In this document: positions 1 through 8,290 of the stretch, one piece after another
Layout: every line of letters begins with the position of its first letter
Position numbering within the stretch: the first letter of the stretch is position 1
NCBI GenBank assembly: GCA_903828665.1
Contig: CAIKMZ010000072.1
Coordinates: forward strand, 1 to 54,269
Length of the DNA: 54,269 nucleotides
Direction of reading: 5' to 3'
Source: an uncultured beta proteobacterium
GTDB taxonomy: Bacteria > Pseudomonadota > Gammaproteobacteria > Burkholderiales > Burkholderiaceae_C
Notes under the pieces: model-generated
Database searches by the model: none
What the model was told of the DNA's origin: nothing
What the model saw: only the letters and a program-made list of their open reading frames with translations
Program-made: the position numbers and the translations under genes

Positions 1-251
1 GGGCACTCTGATGCCGTATCCATCAGAGGATCCACCTCGATTGCTCGAAGTCTCTTCCTGAACAACGGCTGTTCATGCTCCTGGCGTTCAACGCTCTCCT
101 GTTTATCCCCAGTGGGGAGGGAGGCATCCATAGCATCTCGATCCGCACTCCATGCCGCGCGTGGCAATGTCAAGAAGGCATGGATCCCGGGTCAAGCCCG
201 GGATGACAGACTTGGGCCCGGGATGACAGCACCAGGGCCGGGATGCCGGAT
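1..251. other. Intergenic stretch with hairpins and a short repeat
   Basis: No convincing gene. It holds a perfect 8-bp stem (CTCTGATG at 6-13 with CATCAGAG at 21-28), which could end transcription of a gene left of the window. It also holds a dyad at 59-75 (TGAACA, 5 nt, TGTTCA). Near the dedA stop there is a GC-rich palindrome and a three-copy repeat (separate entry). Short ORFs across the repeat are not credible genes. Confidence 0.6.
184..249. repeat. Palindromic intergenic repeat with three CCGGGATG units
   Basis: ATCCCGGG (184-191) and CCCGGGAT (197-204) form a perfect 8-bp hairpin with a 5-nt loop. The block CCCGGGATGACAG starts at 197 and again at 217, and a degenerate copy starts near 237, giving a 20-bp period. 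It lies just 3' of dedA, so the hairpin may serve as its terminator. Similar GGATCCCGGGTCAAGCCCGGGATGA-like elements are common dispersed intergenic repeats in proteobacteria; that is from memory, not from a search. Confidence 0.6.
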
Positions 252-893
252 TCAGTTGACCTTGCGCCGCGTGCGCCACGATGCGGCCATGACGAACAGG
301 CCGGGCAGCAGGATCATGGCCCAGATGATCTTGTCCAGGTTCGTCTTCACGAAGGCAATGTTGCCGAAGAAGTAGCCCACCGTGATGATGCCCACCACCC
401 ACAGGCTGCCGCCCGTGACGTCGAAGAACGTGAAGCGCGCGCGGCTCATCTTGGCCACACCGGCGACAAAGGGCGCGAAGGTGCGCAGGAACGGCATGAA
501 GCGCGCCGCGATGATCGTGATGCCGCCGTAGCGTTCGTAAAAGTCGTGCGCGCTGTTGAACGCCTTCTTGTTGAAGAAGCGGGAATCTTCCCACTTGAAG
601 ACGCGCGGCCCGAAGTAGCGCCCCAGCGCGTAGTTCGACTGGTTGCCGAGCACGGCGGCACCCAGCAGCAGCGCGATCGACAGCGGGTAGCTCATCAGGC
701 CGACGCCGCACATGGCGCCGACCACGAACAGCAGCGAGTCGCCGGGCAGGAAGGGCATGACGACGACGCCGGTCTCGATGAAGATCACGAGGAACAGCAG
801 CGCATAGACCCACAGGCCGTAGTTCAGGACAAAGGTTTCGAGGTAACGGTCAACGTGCAGGATGAAGTCGAACAGCGAGGTGATGATTTCCAT
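252..893 (-). CDS. DedA family membrane protein
   Basis: A 213-residue polytopic inner-membrane protein of the DedA/VTT family, which is linked to envelope homeostasis and proposed to move lipids across the membrane. Family signs are the N-terminal hydrophobic segments, the ETGVVVMPFLPGDSLL block (about residues 41-56), the F-x-R-x-x-P-x-x-R-T motif (RFMPFLRT) followed by a PFVAGVAKM block, and C-terminal membrane helices ending in a basic tail. The length is normal. It is divergent from the secreted-protein gene at 957, with only 63 bp between them, so the promoters must overlap. The family is clear; the transported substrate is not. Confidence 0.93.
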   Translation of the reverse strand: MEIITSLFDFILHVDRYLETFVLNYGLWVYALLFLVIFIETGVVVMPFLPGDSLLFVVGAMCGVGLMSYPLSIALLLGAAVLGNQSNYALGRYFGPRVFKWEDSRFFNKKAFNSAHDFYERYGGITIIAARFMPFLRTFAPFVAGVAKMSRARFTFFDVTGGSLWVVGIITVGYFFGNIAFVKTNLDKIIWAMILLPGLFVMAASWRTRRKVN

Positions 894-956
894 GGGCTCC
901 GATTATCCCCGCGCATTTTGGGCGCACAATTCCGCTCGCTACAAGGAAGGTTTTCA

Positions 957-1865
957 ATGATCAGTCTGTTGCGGATCAAACCGTCCAAATGGCTTGCCTT
1001 GCTGCTGGCCGGCCTGCTGTGGGCGGCCTCGGGCCAGACGGTGGCGGCCGCCGAGGCCGAGGCGCCAACGGCGGCCGCGCTGCGTGCCAAATTCACCGAA
1101 CTGGCCCCGCAACTGGCGAACAACGCGTTCGGACGGCCGCTCTACCTGGATTCGACAGAGTCCCCGAACCGCCTGCAGGCCGACATCTATGCGCTGGTCG
1201 AGCATCCGTTCGCGACCGTGCGCGAGTCCTTCAGCGATCCGGCGCGCTGGTGCGACATGCTGATCCTGCACCTCAACACCAAGTACTGCCGCGCCGCCAG
1301 CGGCAAGGCGCCGGTCGTGATCTCGGTCAGCATCGGCAAGAAGACCTACGAGGAACTCAGTGCCGCCTACCCGGTTCAATTCAGCTACAGCGCCAAAGCG
1401 AGCACACCCGAGTATCTCGATGTCAGCCTGCTCGCAGACAAGGGACCGCTGGGCACGAGCGACTATTCGATCCGGCTCGAAACCGTGGCGCTGGCGAACG
1501 GCAAGACCTTTCTCCACCTGCGCTATGCCTATACCTACAACTTCGTCGCTCGCATCGCCATGCAGGCCTACCTCGCGACCCTCGGCCGCGGCAAGATGGG
1601 CTTTACGCGCGGCGCCAGCCAGAGCGGCAGCCCTGGCGCCTACATCGAGGGCGTGCGCGCCGCCGTCGAGCGCAACACGATGCGCTACTACCTGGCGATC
1701 GACGCCTACCTCGGCGCCGCGTCCACGCCGGCCGCGCAGCAGTTCGAGAAGCGCCTGCAGGACTGGTTCAGCGCCACCGAGCTCTACGCCACGCAATTGC
1801 ATGAGGTGGAGCGCGGCGCCTACCTCGACATGAAGCACCGCGAATACCTGCGCATGCAGCAGTGA
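957..1865 (+). CDS. Secreted protein of unknown function
   Basis: A 302-residue protein that I do not recognise. It begins with a Sec signal peptide: basic MISLLRIKPSK, a hydrophobic core, then A-rich cleavage sites near residues 25-30. The mature part is mixed alpha/beta with two cysteines about 12 residues apart (WCDML...KYC) that could form a disulfide, and an aromatic-rich YAYTYNF segment. The C-terminal third is probably helical. The ATG at 957 was chosen over upstream in-frame starts because AGGAAGG lies 6 nt before it and the signal peptide starts there. It is followed by a CoA ligase on the same strand after a ~100-bp gap containing a palindrome. Confidence 0.7.
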   Translation: MISLLRIKPSKWLALLLAGLLWAASGQTVAAAEAEAPTAAALRAKFTELAPQLANNAFGRPLYLDSTESPNRLQADIYALVEHPFATVRESFSDPARWCDMLILHLNTKYCRAASGKAPVVISVSIGKKTYEELSAAYPVQFSYSAKASTPEYLDVSLLADKGPLGTSDYSIRLETVALANGKTFLHLRYAYTYNFVARIAMQAYLATLGRGKMGFTRGASQSGSPGAYIEGVRAAVERNTMRYYLAIDAYLGAASTPAAQQFEKRLQDWFSATELYATQLHEVERGAYLDMKHREYLRMQQ

Positions 1866-1895
1866 TCCAGCTTGCCACTGACGACCTAGCGGCAT

Positions 1896-1911
1896 GTGTC
1901 GCCGGCGACAC
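1896..1911. promoter_or_regulatory. Perfect 16-bp palindrome, candidate operator
   Basis: GTGTCGCC followed directly by GGCGACAC is a gapless perfect palindrome, 57 bp before the chosen start of the acyl-CoA ligase. A zero-length loop makes an RNA hairpin unlikely, so a dimeric repressor site (for example of the TetR type that often controls acyl-CoA genes) is the simplest reading. No regulator gene is adjacent, so this is inference. Confidence 0.35.
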
Positions 1912-1968
1912 GCACGGTCATCCATGTTGGTTACGATGCCCAGCCATCATCTGCCCGCAATTTTTCCC

Positions 1969-3510
1969 ATGACCGTTTCCATCGATTCCGAATTCGGCAA
2001 CATCACCGACCTGATCCACCAGCACGCCCGGCAGTCGCCGCAGCGGCGCGCGCTGGTGCAGGGCGAGCGCAGCATCGACTACGCGACGCTCGACGCGCTG
2101 ATGGACCGCACCGCCTGCGCGCTGCAGCGCGACGGCGTGAAACCCGGCCAGGCCATCGCCATCTGCGCCGACATGTCGATCGAATACGCGGCCGTCTTCC
2201 TCGGCGCGCTGCGCGCTGGTGTGGCGGTGGCACCGCTGGCGCCGGGGTCGGGCGCGGCCAGCCTGCAGCGCATGGCGCAGGACGCCCAGGCCCGGCTGCT
2301 GTTCACCGATGCCCACGGCGCCGAAGCGCTGGGGCCGAGGGCCGCCGACGCGCCAGCGCGCATCGCGCTCGACGGCTCGGATGCCGGCCGCGCGCTCGAC
2401 CACTGGCTGGCCGCCGCCGAGCAAAAGCCGCTCGACGTCGAGGTCCGGCCTGAATGGCCGTTCAACATCATCTATTCCTCGGGCACCACCGGCGAGCCCA
2501 AGGGCATCGTGCAGTCGCACGGCATGCGCTGGTCGCACGTGCGCCGCGGTGCCGCCTATGGCTATGGCGCCGACACCGTGACACTGTTGTCCACCCCGCT
2601 CTATTCCAACACCACGCTCGTGGTCTTCTTCCCGACGCTGAGCTTTGGCGGCAGCGTGGTGCTGATGCCCAAGTTCGACGCGCTTGCCTATCTGAAGCTC
2701 GCGCAGCAGCACCGCGTCACGCACACCATGCTGGTGCCGGTGCAATACCAGCGCCTGCTCGCGCATCCGGAGTTCGACCGCTTCAACCTCGCCAGCTACC
2801 AGGTCAAGTTCTCCACCAGTGCGCCGTTCGCGGCCGCGCTCAAGGCCGATGCGCTCAAGCGCTGGCCCGGCGCGCTGGTCGAGTTCTACGGCATGACCGA
2901 AGGCGGCGGCACCTGCATCCTGGAAGCGCACGCCTGGCCTGACAAACTGCATACCGTCGGGCGTCCGGCCGAAGGCCACGACATGCGCCTGATCGACGAC
3001 CAAGGGGTCGAAGTTGCGCCCGGCGAGATCGGCGAGGTGGTGGGCCACTCGGCCGGCATGATGACGGGCTACCACGGCCAACCCGAGAAGACGCGAGAGG
3101 CCGAGTGGTTCGACCCGCAGGGCAAGCGCTTCATCCGCACCGGCGACGTCGGACGCTTCGACGCCGACGGCTTCCTGACCCTGCTCGACCGCAAGAAGGA
3201 CATGCTGATCTCGGGCGGCTTCAACGTCTACCCGAGCGATCTGGAAACCGTCCTGCGGCGTCATCCCGGCGTGCTCGAAGCGGCAGTGGTCGGCGTGCCA
3301 TCCGTGCAATGGGGCGAGACGCCGGTGGCCTTCGTCGTGCTGCAACGGGGCGCGGCACCGGGCGCGGACGAACTGCTGGCGTGGGTCAACGCCCAGCTCG
3401 GCCGCACGCAGCGGCTGAGCCAGTTGCATTTGGTCGATGACCTGCCGCGCAGCGCGATCGGCAAAGTGCTCAAGCGGCAGCTGCGCGACGGCCTGGCAGC
3501 CGGCACCTGA
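1969..3510 (+). CDS. AMP-dependent acyl-CoA synthetase/ligase
   Basis: A 513-residue member of the ANL adenylate-forming superfamily; it should activate a carboxylic acid to its CoA thioester in the cytosol using ATP. Diagnostic motifs are the P-loop-like YSSGTTGEPKG (near residue 168), the A5 motif FYGMTEGG, the RTGDVGRFDADGF hinge region, and the C-terminal SAIGKVLKR with the adenylation lysine. Length is typical. The ATG at 1969 gives the usual N-terminus; in-frame starts at 1924 and 1936 add an uncharacteristic tail. Located directly before a Liv-type transporter, it probably activates the imported acid. The substrate cannot be read from sequence. Confidence 0.9.
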   Translation: MTVSIDSEFGNITDLIHQHARQSPQRRALVQGERSIDYATLDALMDRTACALQRDGVKPGQAIAICADMSIEYAAVFLGALRAGVAVAPLAPGSGAASLQRMAQDAQARLLFTDAHGAEALGPRAADAPARIALDGSDAGRALDHWLAAAEQKPLDVEVRPEWPFNIIYSSGTTGEPKGIVQSHGMRWSHVRRGAAYGYGADTVTLLSTPLYSNTTLVVFFPTLSFGGSVVLMPKFDALAYLKLAQQHRVTHTMLVPVQYQRLLAHPEFDRFNLASYQVKFSTSAPFAAALKADALKRWPGALVEFYGMTEGGGTCILEAHAWPDKLHTVGRPAEGHDMRLIDDQGVEVAPGEIGEVVGHSAGMMTGYHGQPEKTREAEWFDPQGKRFIRTGDVGRFDADGFLTLLDRKKDMLISGGFNVYPSDLETVLRRHPGVLEAAVVGVPSVQWGETPVAFVVLQRGAAPGADELLAWVNAQLGRTQRLSQLHLVDDLPRSAIGKVLKRQLRDGLAAGT

Positions 3511-3635
3511 GGCGTCCGTGCAGTCGCCGATGCGACGGTCACTGGGGCTAACCCCGAGCCTTTCATCCCTAGAATCGACCGCAAGCTCTGACGTGCCGAC
3601 ATTGCGGCGCGCCAAAGCGCATTTCAAGGATTGAT

Positions 3636-4502
3636 GTGGAACTGTTTTTCCAGCAATTGCTCAACGGCCTGACCGTCGGCGGCGTCTACAGCCTGGTGGC
3701 GCTCGGCCTGACGCTGGTGTACGGCATCCTGCACGTGCCCAATTTCGCGCACGGCGCCTTCTACATGACCGGCGCCTTCGCCGGTTATTACCTGATGTCG
3801 GTGCTGGGTGTCAATTACTGGGTCGCCATGGCCGGCGCAGCCGCCATCGTGGCGGCCATCGCCATGCTGGCCGAGCGCCTGGTGTTCCACCCGCTGCGCC
3901 ACGCGCCCGAGCTGCACGACATGATCGCGGCCATCGGCATCATGCTGTTCCTCGAAGCCGGCGCGCAGGCCGTGTTCGGCGCCGAGTTCCACCGCATGCC
4001 CACACCCTACGGCCAGATTGTCGAAGTGTTCGGGCTGACCGCGCCGCTGCAGCGCCTGCTGATCATCGCCGGCGCCTTCAGCCTGATGGTGGCCCTGCAC
4101 CTGTTCCTCAATCACACCGTGCTGGGCTCGACCATCGTCGCCATGGCGCAGAACCGCGACGGCGCGGCGCTCGTTGGCATCGACGCCACGCGGGTGACCC
4201 TGCTGGTGTTCGCCATCTCGGGCGCGCTGGCGGCGGTGGCGGCCGTGCTCTATGCGCCGATCAACCTGGTCTACCCGAGCATGGGCAACCTCGTGATCAC
4301 CAAGGCCTTCGTCATCATCATCCTGGGCGGCATGGGCAGCTTTCCGGGCGCCATCGTGGGCGGCCTGATCATCGGCATGGCCGAGAGCTTCGGCGGCTTC
4401 TACTTCTCGACCGACTACAAGGACATCATCGCCTTCGTGCTGCTGGTGGTGATCCTGTCGTTCCGTCCGCAGGGCCTCTTCACCACGCGGGGGGCGCGCT
4501 GA
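3636..4502 (+). CDS. Branched-chain-type ABC transporter permease LivH-like
   Basis: A 288-residue inner-membrane permease of the LivH family (high-affinity uptake of amino acids or small carboxylic/aromatic acids). It shows about eight hydrophobic segments, the early [16 protein letters not shown] block, and the cytoplasmic coupling loop around [13 protein letters not shown] (near residues 229-241). It starts at GTG 3636, with AAGGA 5 nt upstream; the overlapping ATG at 3634 is out of frame. Its TGA shares one base with the ATG of livM (TGATG), a sign of translational coupling. It forms a transporter cluster with the next four genes. Confidence 0.93.
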   Translation: MELFFQQLLNGLTVGGVYSLVALGLTLVYGILHVPNFAHGAFYMTGAFAGYYLMSVLGVNYWVAMAGAAAIVAAIAMLAERLVFHPLRHAPELHDMIAAIGIMLFLEAGAQAVFGAEFHRMPTPYGQIVEVFGLTAPLQRLLIIAGAFSLMVALHLFLNHTVLGSTIVAMAQNRDGAALVGIDATRVTLLVFAISGALAAVAAVLYAPINLVYPSMGNLVITKAFVIIILGGMGSFPGAIVGGLIIGMAESFGGFYFSTDYKDIIAFVLLVVILSFRPQGLFTTRGAR

Positions 4503-5470
4503 TGAAACTGCTGCAATGAAAGACCGGCTGGATCCTGCTGGCGCTGGCAGCGCTGCTGTTTCCGCTGTTCGCCCACAACAACTACCTGATCTCGGTGGCG
4601 ACGCAGGCCTTCATCATGGCGCTGGCGGCCATCGGCCTGAACCTGATCACCGGCTACACCGGCCAGTTCAACCTCGCGCACGGCGCGTTCATGGCGGTGG
4701 GCGCCTACACGGTGGGCATCCTGACGGTCGATTACCAGGTGCCGTTCTGGATCGCGTTCGCGCTGGCCGGTGTCGTCACCGCGATCCTGGGCTTCTTCAT
4801 CGGCTTGCTGTCGCTGCGCCTGAAGGGGCACTACTTCTCGATCTTCACGCTGTGCGTGAGCTACATCATGTTCCTGCTGATCGAGAAGTGGGAAAGCCTG
4901 ACCCACGGCACGGTCGGCATCATGGGCATCCCGGTGCCCGCCGGCATCGGCCCGGTCCAGTTCGGCACGCCGCTGTCGCAGTACTACCTGGTGCTGGCGT
5001 TTCTGGCGCTGGGCGTCTGGATCATGTCGCGCATCGTGAACTCGCTGCTCGGGCGCAGCTTCATGGCGGTGCGCAACAGCGACGAACTGGCCGAAGCGCT
5101 GGGCATCGACCTGATGCGCACCAAGACCCTGTCCTTCGTGCTCTCGGTCGTCTACGCCGGCTTTGCCGGCGCGCTGTATGCCGGGCAGGTGCGCTTCCTC
5201 GGACCCGACCTGGCGAGCGAGGTCGTCACCTTCGACCTGGTCATGTTCGTGCTGGTCGGCGGCATCGGAACCCTGCTCGGGCCGCTGGTGGGCACGGGGC
5301 TGGTGACCTGGATGACGCAAGGCCTGCAGTTCCTGCAGGATTACCGCATGGTGGTGTTCGGGCCGGTGCTGATCGCGCTAATCATCTTCCTGCCCGACGG
5401 CATCGTCGGCACCTGGCTCAATCGCCGCGCGCGCCGCGCCGACACGACGCGAGGTAAACCCCATGCTTGA
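4502..5470 (+). pseudogene. Branched-chain-type ABC permease LivM-like, nonsense codon at codon 6
   Basis: The second permease of the Liv cluster. The expected start is ATG 4502, which overlaps the livH stop, but that frame reads M-K-L-L-Q and then TGA at 4517-4519. Past the stop the same frame continues as convincing LivM: a first membrane helix (KTGWILLALAALLFPLF), ATQAFIMALAAIGLNLITGY, and the coupling loop GGIGTLLGPLVG. The next usable in-frame start is GTG 4595, which would drop the first membrane helix and leave 291 residues. A single G-to-A change (TGG to TGA) would explain the stop. Either the transporter is crippled, translation restarts at 4595, or the base call is wrong. Its end overlaps livG by 8 bp. 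Confidence 0.8.
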
Positions 5471-6227
5471 AATCATCGACCTGACCAAACTGTTCTTCGG
5501 CCTGACAGCGGTCGACCACGTGAGCACGCGTTTCGAGCGCGGCCAGGTCAGCGCCATCATCGGCCCGAACGGCGCCGGCAAGACCACCTTCTTCAACCTG
5601 ATCGCCGGCACGCACCGGCCGAGTTCGGGGAAGATCCTGTTCAACGGCCAGGATGTGACCGGCCTGCGACCGGACCACGTGGCGCGCCTGGGCATCGCGC
5701 GCACCTTCCAGACTACGCACCTGTTCGACAACGCGACGATCATCGACAACCTGATCGTCGGCCACCGCCTGCGCACGCACTCCGGCCTGTGGGATGTGCT
5801 GGTCAACAGCAAGCGCCTGCAGCAGGAGGAAAAGGTCTGCCGCGAGAAGGCGATGGAGGCGCTCGACTTCGTCGGCCTGGCAAACATCTCGCACCGCATG
5901 GCCGGCGATATCACGCAGGAGGAGCGCAAGCGCGTCGCGCTGGCGCTGGCGTTGGCGACGGACCCGGAGCTGCTGCTGCTCGATGAGCCGGCCGGCGGCG
6001 TCAACCCCGATGAAACCGTCGGCCTGGCCACGCTGATCCGCAAACTGGTCGACCACGGCAAGACCGTGTGCCTGATCGAGCACAAGATGGACATGATCAT
6101 GCGATTGGCAGACAAGATCGTTGTGCTCAACAACGGCGGCAAGATTGCCGAAGGGACGCCGGCGGAAATCCGGCGCGACCCGCAGGTGATCGACGCTTAC
6201 CTCGGAGTCGACCATGCTGCGATTTGA
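5463..6227 (+). CDS. Branched-chain-type ABC transporter ATP-binding protein LivG-like
   Basis: A 254-residue cytoplasmic ATPase subunit of the LivG family. Walker A is GPNGAGKTTFF (near residues 36-46), and Walker B is LLLLDEPAGGVNP with the LivG-type AGG after the catalytic Glu. The signature region reads ITQEERKRVALA, so the usual LSGGQ/LSYGEQ is replaced by a divergent T-Q-E-E-R. That is unusual, since the second copy in this window has SYGEQ. The switch histidine is present (LIEHKMD). It overlaps livM by 8 bp and livF by 14 bp. It should pair with LivF under the two permeases. Confidence 0.92.
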   Translation: MLEIIDLTKLFFGLTAVDHVSTRFERGQVSAIIGPNGAGKTTFFNLIAGTHRPSSGKILFNGQDVTGLRPDHVARLGIARTFQTTHLFDNATIIDNLIVGHRLRTHSGLWDVLVNSKRLQQEEKVCREKAMEALDFVGLANISHRMAGDITQEERKRVALALALATDPELLLLDEPAGGVNPDETVGLATLIRKLVDHGKTVCLIEHKMDMIMRLADKIVVLNNGGKIAEGTPAEIRRDPQVIDAYLGVDHAAI

Positions 6228-6921
6228 AGGCGTCAACCTGCATTACGGCAGCTTTCGTGCCCTCAACGGCATCACGCTGCACGCTGAACCGGGCGAGCTC
6301 GTGGTGCTGCTCGGCGCCAACGGCGCGGGCAAGACCTCGATCTTCATGGCCGCCAGCGGCATCCAGCGCGCCAGCGGCGGCAGCATCCGCTTTGCCGGGC
6401 AGGAACTGGTGGGCATGCGACCGGCGCAGATCGTCGCTTCCGGCCTGGTGCATTGCCCCGAAGGGCGCAAGCTGTTCCCGATGATGTCGGTGAAGAAGAA
6501 CCTGACGCTGGGCGCTTATGTGCACCGGCGCGACAAGGCCGGCATCGCGCGCTCGCTCGAAGAAGTGTTCAGCCTGTTCCCGATCCTGGCAACCAAGCAG
6601 GACGACCCGGCCGGATCGCTCTCGGGCGGCCAGCAGCAGATGGTGGCGATCGGACGCGCCCTGCTCGGACGGCCCAAGCTGCTGCTGCTCGACGAGCCCT
6701 CGCTCGGCCTGGCGCCGCTGATCGTCAAGCAGGTGTTCGAGGTCATCAAGCGCATCAACCAGGCCGGCACCACGGTGCTGCTGGCCGAGCAGAACGCCTA
6801 TTCGGCGCTGGCCATCGCAAACCGCGCCTACGTCATCGAGCGCGGCTGCATCACGCTCGAAGGCGACCGTGATTCGCTGCTCAACAACGAGGCCGTGCGT
6901 GCGGCCTACATCGGCGCCTGA
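6214..6921 (+). CDS. Branched-chain-type ABC transporter ATP-binding protein LivF-like
   Basis: A 235-residue ATPase subunit of the LivF family. It has Walker A GANGAGKTS, signature LSGGQQQM, Walker B LLLLDEPSLGLAP and the LivF hallmark ending LLAEQNAYSAL, where the switch-loop His is replaced by Gln as usual in LivF. The length is typical. It starts inside livG (14-bp overlap) and ends 65 bp before the binding-protein gene. It completes the ATPase pair of the transporter whose livM is interrupted. Confidence 0.93.
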   Translation: MLRFEGVNLHYGSFRALNGITLHAEPGELVVLLGANGAGKTSIFMAASGIQRASGGSIRFAGQELVGMRPAQIVASGLVHCPEGRKLFPMMSVKKNLTLGAYVHRRDKAGIARSLEEVFSLFPILATKQDDPAGSLSGGQQQMVAIGRALLGRPKLLLLDEPSLGLAPLIVKQVFEVIKRINQAGTTVLLAEQNAYSALAIANRAYVIERGCITLEGDRDSLLNNEAVRAAYIGA

Positions 6922-6986
6922 AGCGCGCTGTCGCGACACGCCCCGCCATTGCCCGCTTTCCCTTCCCCAACTCCAGGAGACTCCCC

Positions 6987-8168
6987 ATGAAAACCGCATT
7001 CTCTCGCCGCCGCTTCAACGCCCTGTCGCTCGCCGCGGCGCTGCTGACCGCCTTGGCCGCGGGCAGCACGATGGCCCAGGAAAGCGTCAAGATCGGCTAC
7101 ACCGGACCGCTCAGCGGCGGCGCCGCGCTGTACGGCAAGAATGTCGTCAGCGGCATCGAGATGGCAATCAAGGAGATCAACGCGACCGGGCTCGAAGTCG
7201 CCGGCAAGAAGGTCAAGCTCGAGCTGGTGGCGCTTGACGACAAATATTCGCCGGCCGACGCCGCCATCAACGCGCGCCGCCTGGTGCAGCAGTACCAGAC
7301 GACGGCCGTGTTCGTTCCCCATTCCGGCGGCATCTACGCGATGCAGGCCTTCAACGAACAGGAAAAGTTCATCGTGATGGCGTACTCGAGCACGCCCAAG
7401 ATCACCGAGACCGGCAACAAGCTCACGATCCGCATTCCGCCCACGTTCAACTCCTACATCGAGCCCTTCACGCGCTACGAAATGAAGAAGTTCGGCAAGA
7501 AGGTCAGCATGCTGCCGGGCGACCACGAGTACGCGAAGAACTGGAGCGTGCTGTTCGCGCCGGCCTGGGAAAAGGCCGGCGGCACCATCGTCTCGAACAA
7601 TCCGATGTCGTACAACCGCTCGGCCGACTTCTATAGCGGCGTCAGCCGCGTGCTGACCGGCAAGCCCGACGTGATGTTCATCGGCGGTCCGTCCGAGCCG
7701 ACCGGCCTGGTGGTCAAGCAGGCGCGCGAGCTCGGCTTCAAGGGCGGCTTCCTGATCATGGACCAGGCCAAGCTCGACGAAATGGCCAAGGTCACCGGCG
7801 GCCTGGCGATGCTCGAAGGCTCGATCGGCGTGCTGCCCGTGTCCTATGACGAGAGCCCGGGCGCCAAGGCCTTCAGCGCCGCCTACCGCAAGATGTACGG
7901 AGCCGACCGCGACCCGACCAGCGAGTCCTCCTACAACTACGCGCTCACGCATGCGCTGGCGGTGGCGATGAAACTTGCCGGCACCACCAGCGACGCCAGC
8001 GCGATCCGCGGCAAGCTCAACGAAGCCATCGGCAAGCTGAGCAAGGAGCAGAACTCCGGCGGCTTCCATGGCATCGAAGCCAATGGCGGCACGCTGGTCG
8101 ACCCGGTCGTTGCCACGGTTGAAGGCGGCAAGATCAAGCCGGTCAGCCTGAGCGAACTGATGAAGTAA
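6987..8168 (+). CDS. ABC transporter substrate-binding protein (Liv type)
   Basis: A 393-residue periplasmic binding protein of the type-I fold used by Liv/Urt transporters. The N-terminus is an export signal with SRRRF followed by a hydrophobic stretch and A-x-A-like cleavage after about residue 31 (MAQ). The mature protein opens with VKIGYTGPLSGGAA, the classic first strand and ligand loop. AGGAGA lies 6 nt before the ATG. An 11-bp hairpin follows the stop, and could stabilise this mRNA or stop part of the transcripts. The ligand is unknown; two flanking CoA ligases suggest a carboxylic acid rather than an amino acid. Confidence 0.92.
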   Translation: MKTAFSRRRFNALSLAAALLTALAAGSTMAQESVKIGYTGPLSGGAALYGKNVVSGIEMAIKEINATGLEVAGKKVKLELVALDDKYSPADAAINARRLVQQYQTTAVFVPHSGGIYAMQAFNEQEKFIVMAYSSTPKITETGNKLTIRIPPTFNSYIEPFTRYEMKKFGKKVSMLPGDHEYAKNWSVLFAPAWEKAGGTIVSNNPMSYNRSADFYSGVSRVLTGKPDVMFIGGPSEPTGLVVKQARELGFKGGFLIMDQAKLDEMAKVTGGLAMLEGSIGVLPVSYDESPGAKAFSAAYRKMYGADRDPTSESSYNYALTHALAVAMKLAGTTSDASAIRGKLNEAIGKLSKEQNSGGFHGIEANGGTLVDPVVATVEGGKIKPVSLSELMK

Positions 8169-8180
8169 ACGGCACGCGAT

Positions 8181-8210
8181 CGGCAGCCCGGTTGCTGTGC
8201 CGGGCTGCCG
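8181..8210 (+). terminator. Strong GC hairpin after the binding-protein gene
   Basis: CGGCAGCCCGG (8181-8191) pairs perfectly with CCGGGCTGCCG (8200-8210) around an 8-nt loop, starting 12 nt after the stop codon. There is no T-run after it, so it may be a weak or Rho-assisted terminator, or a 3' stabilising structure that raises binding-protein expression above its operon. Confidence 0.5.
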
Positions 8211-8290
8211 ACGTTCCGGCGGCCTCGCGCCCACACGCACGGTCGGCGCCCGATCCGCGCCAACAGCCTGTCCTGCCAACCGGATCACCC

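Noticed and set aside
243-1865. A longer plus-strand frame giving a 540-residue protein
   Set aside because: The extra N-terminal part is antisense to dedA. The signal peptide and RBS mark the start at 957.
4517-4519. Selenocysteine or stop read-through at the livM TGA
   Set aside because: Position 6 of a permease has no functional need for selenocysteine and no SECIS-like hairpin is evident just downstream; mutation or base-call error is simpler.
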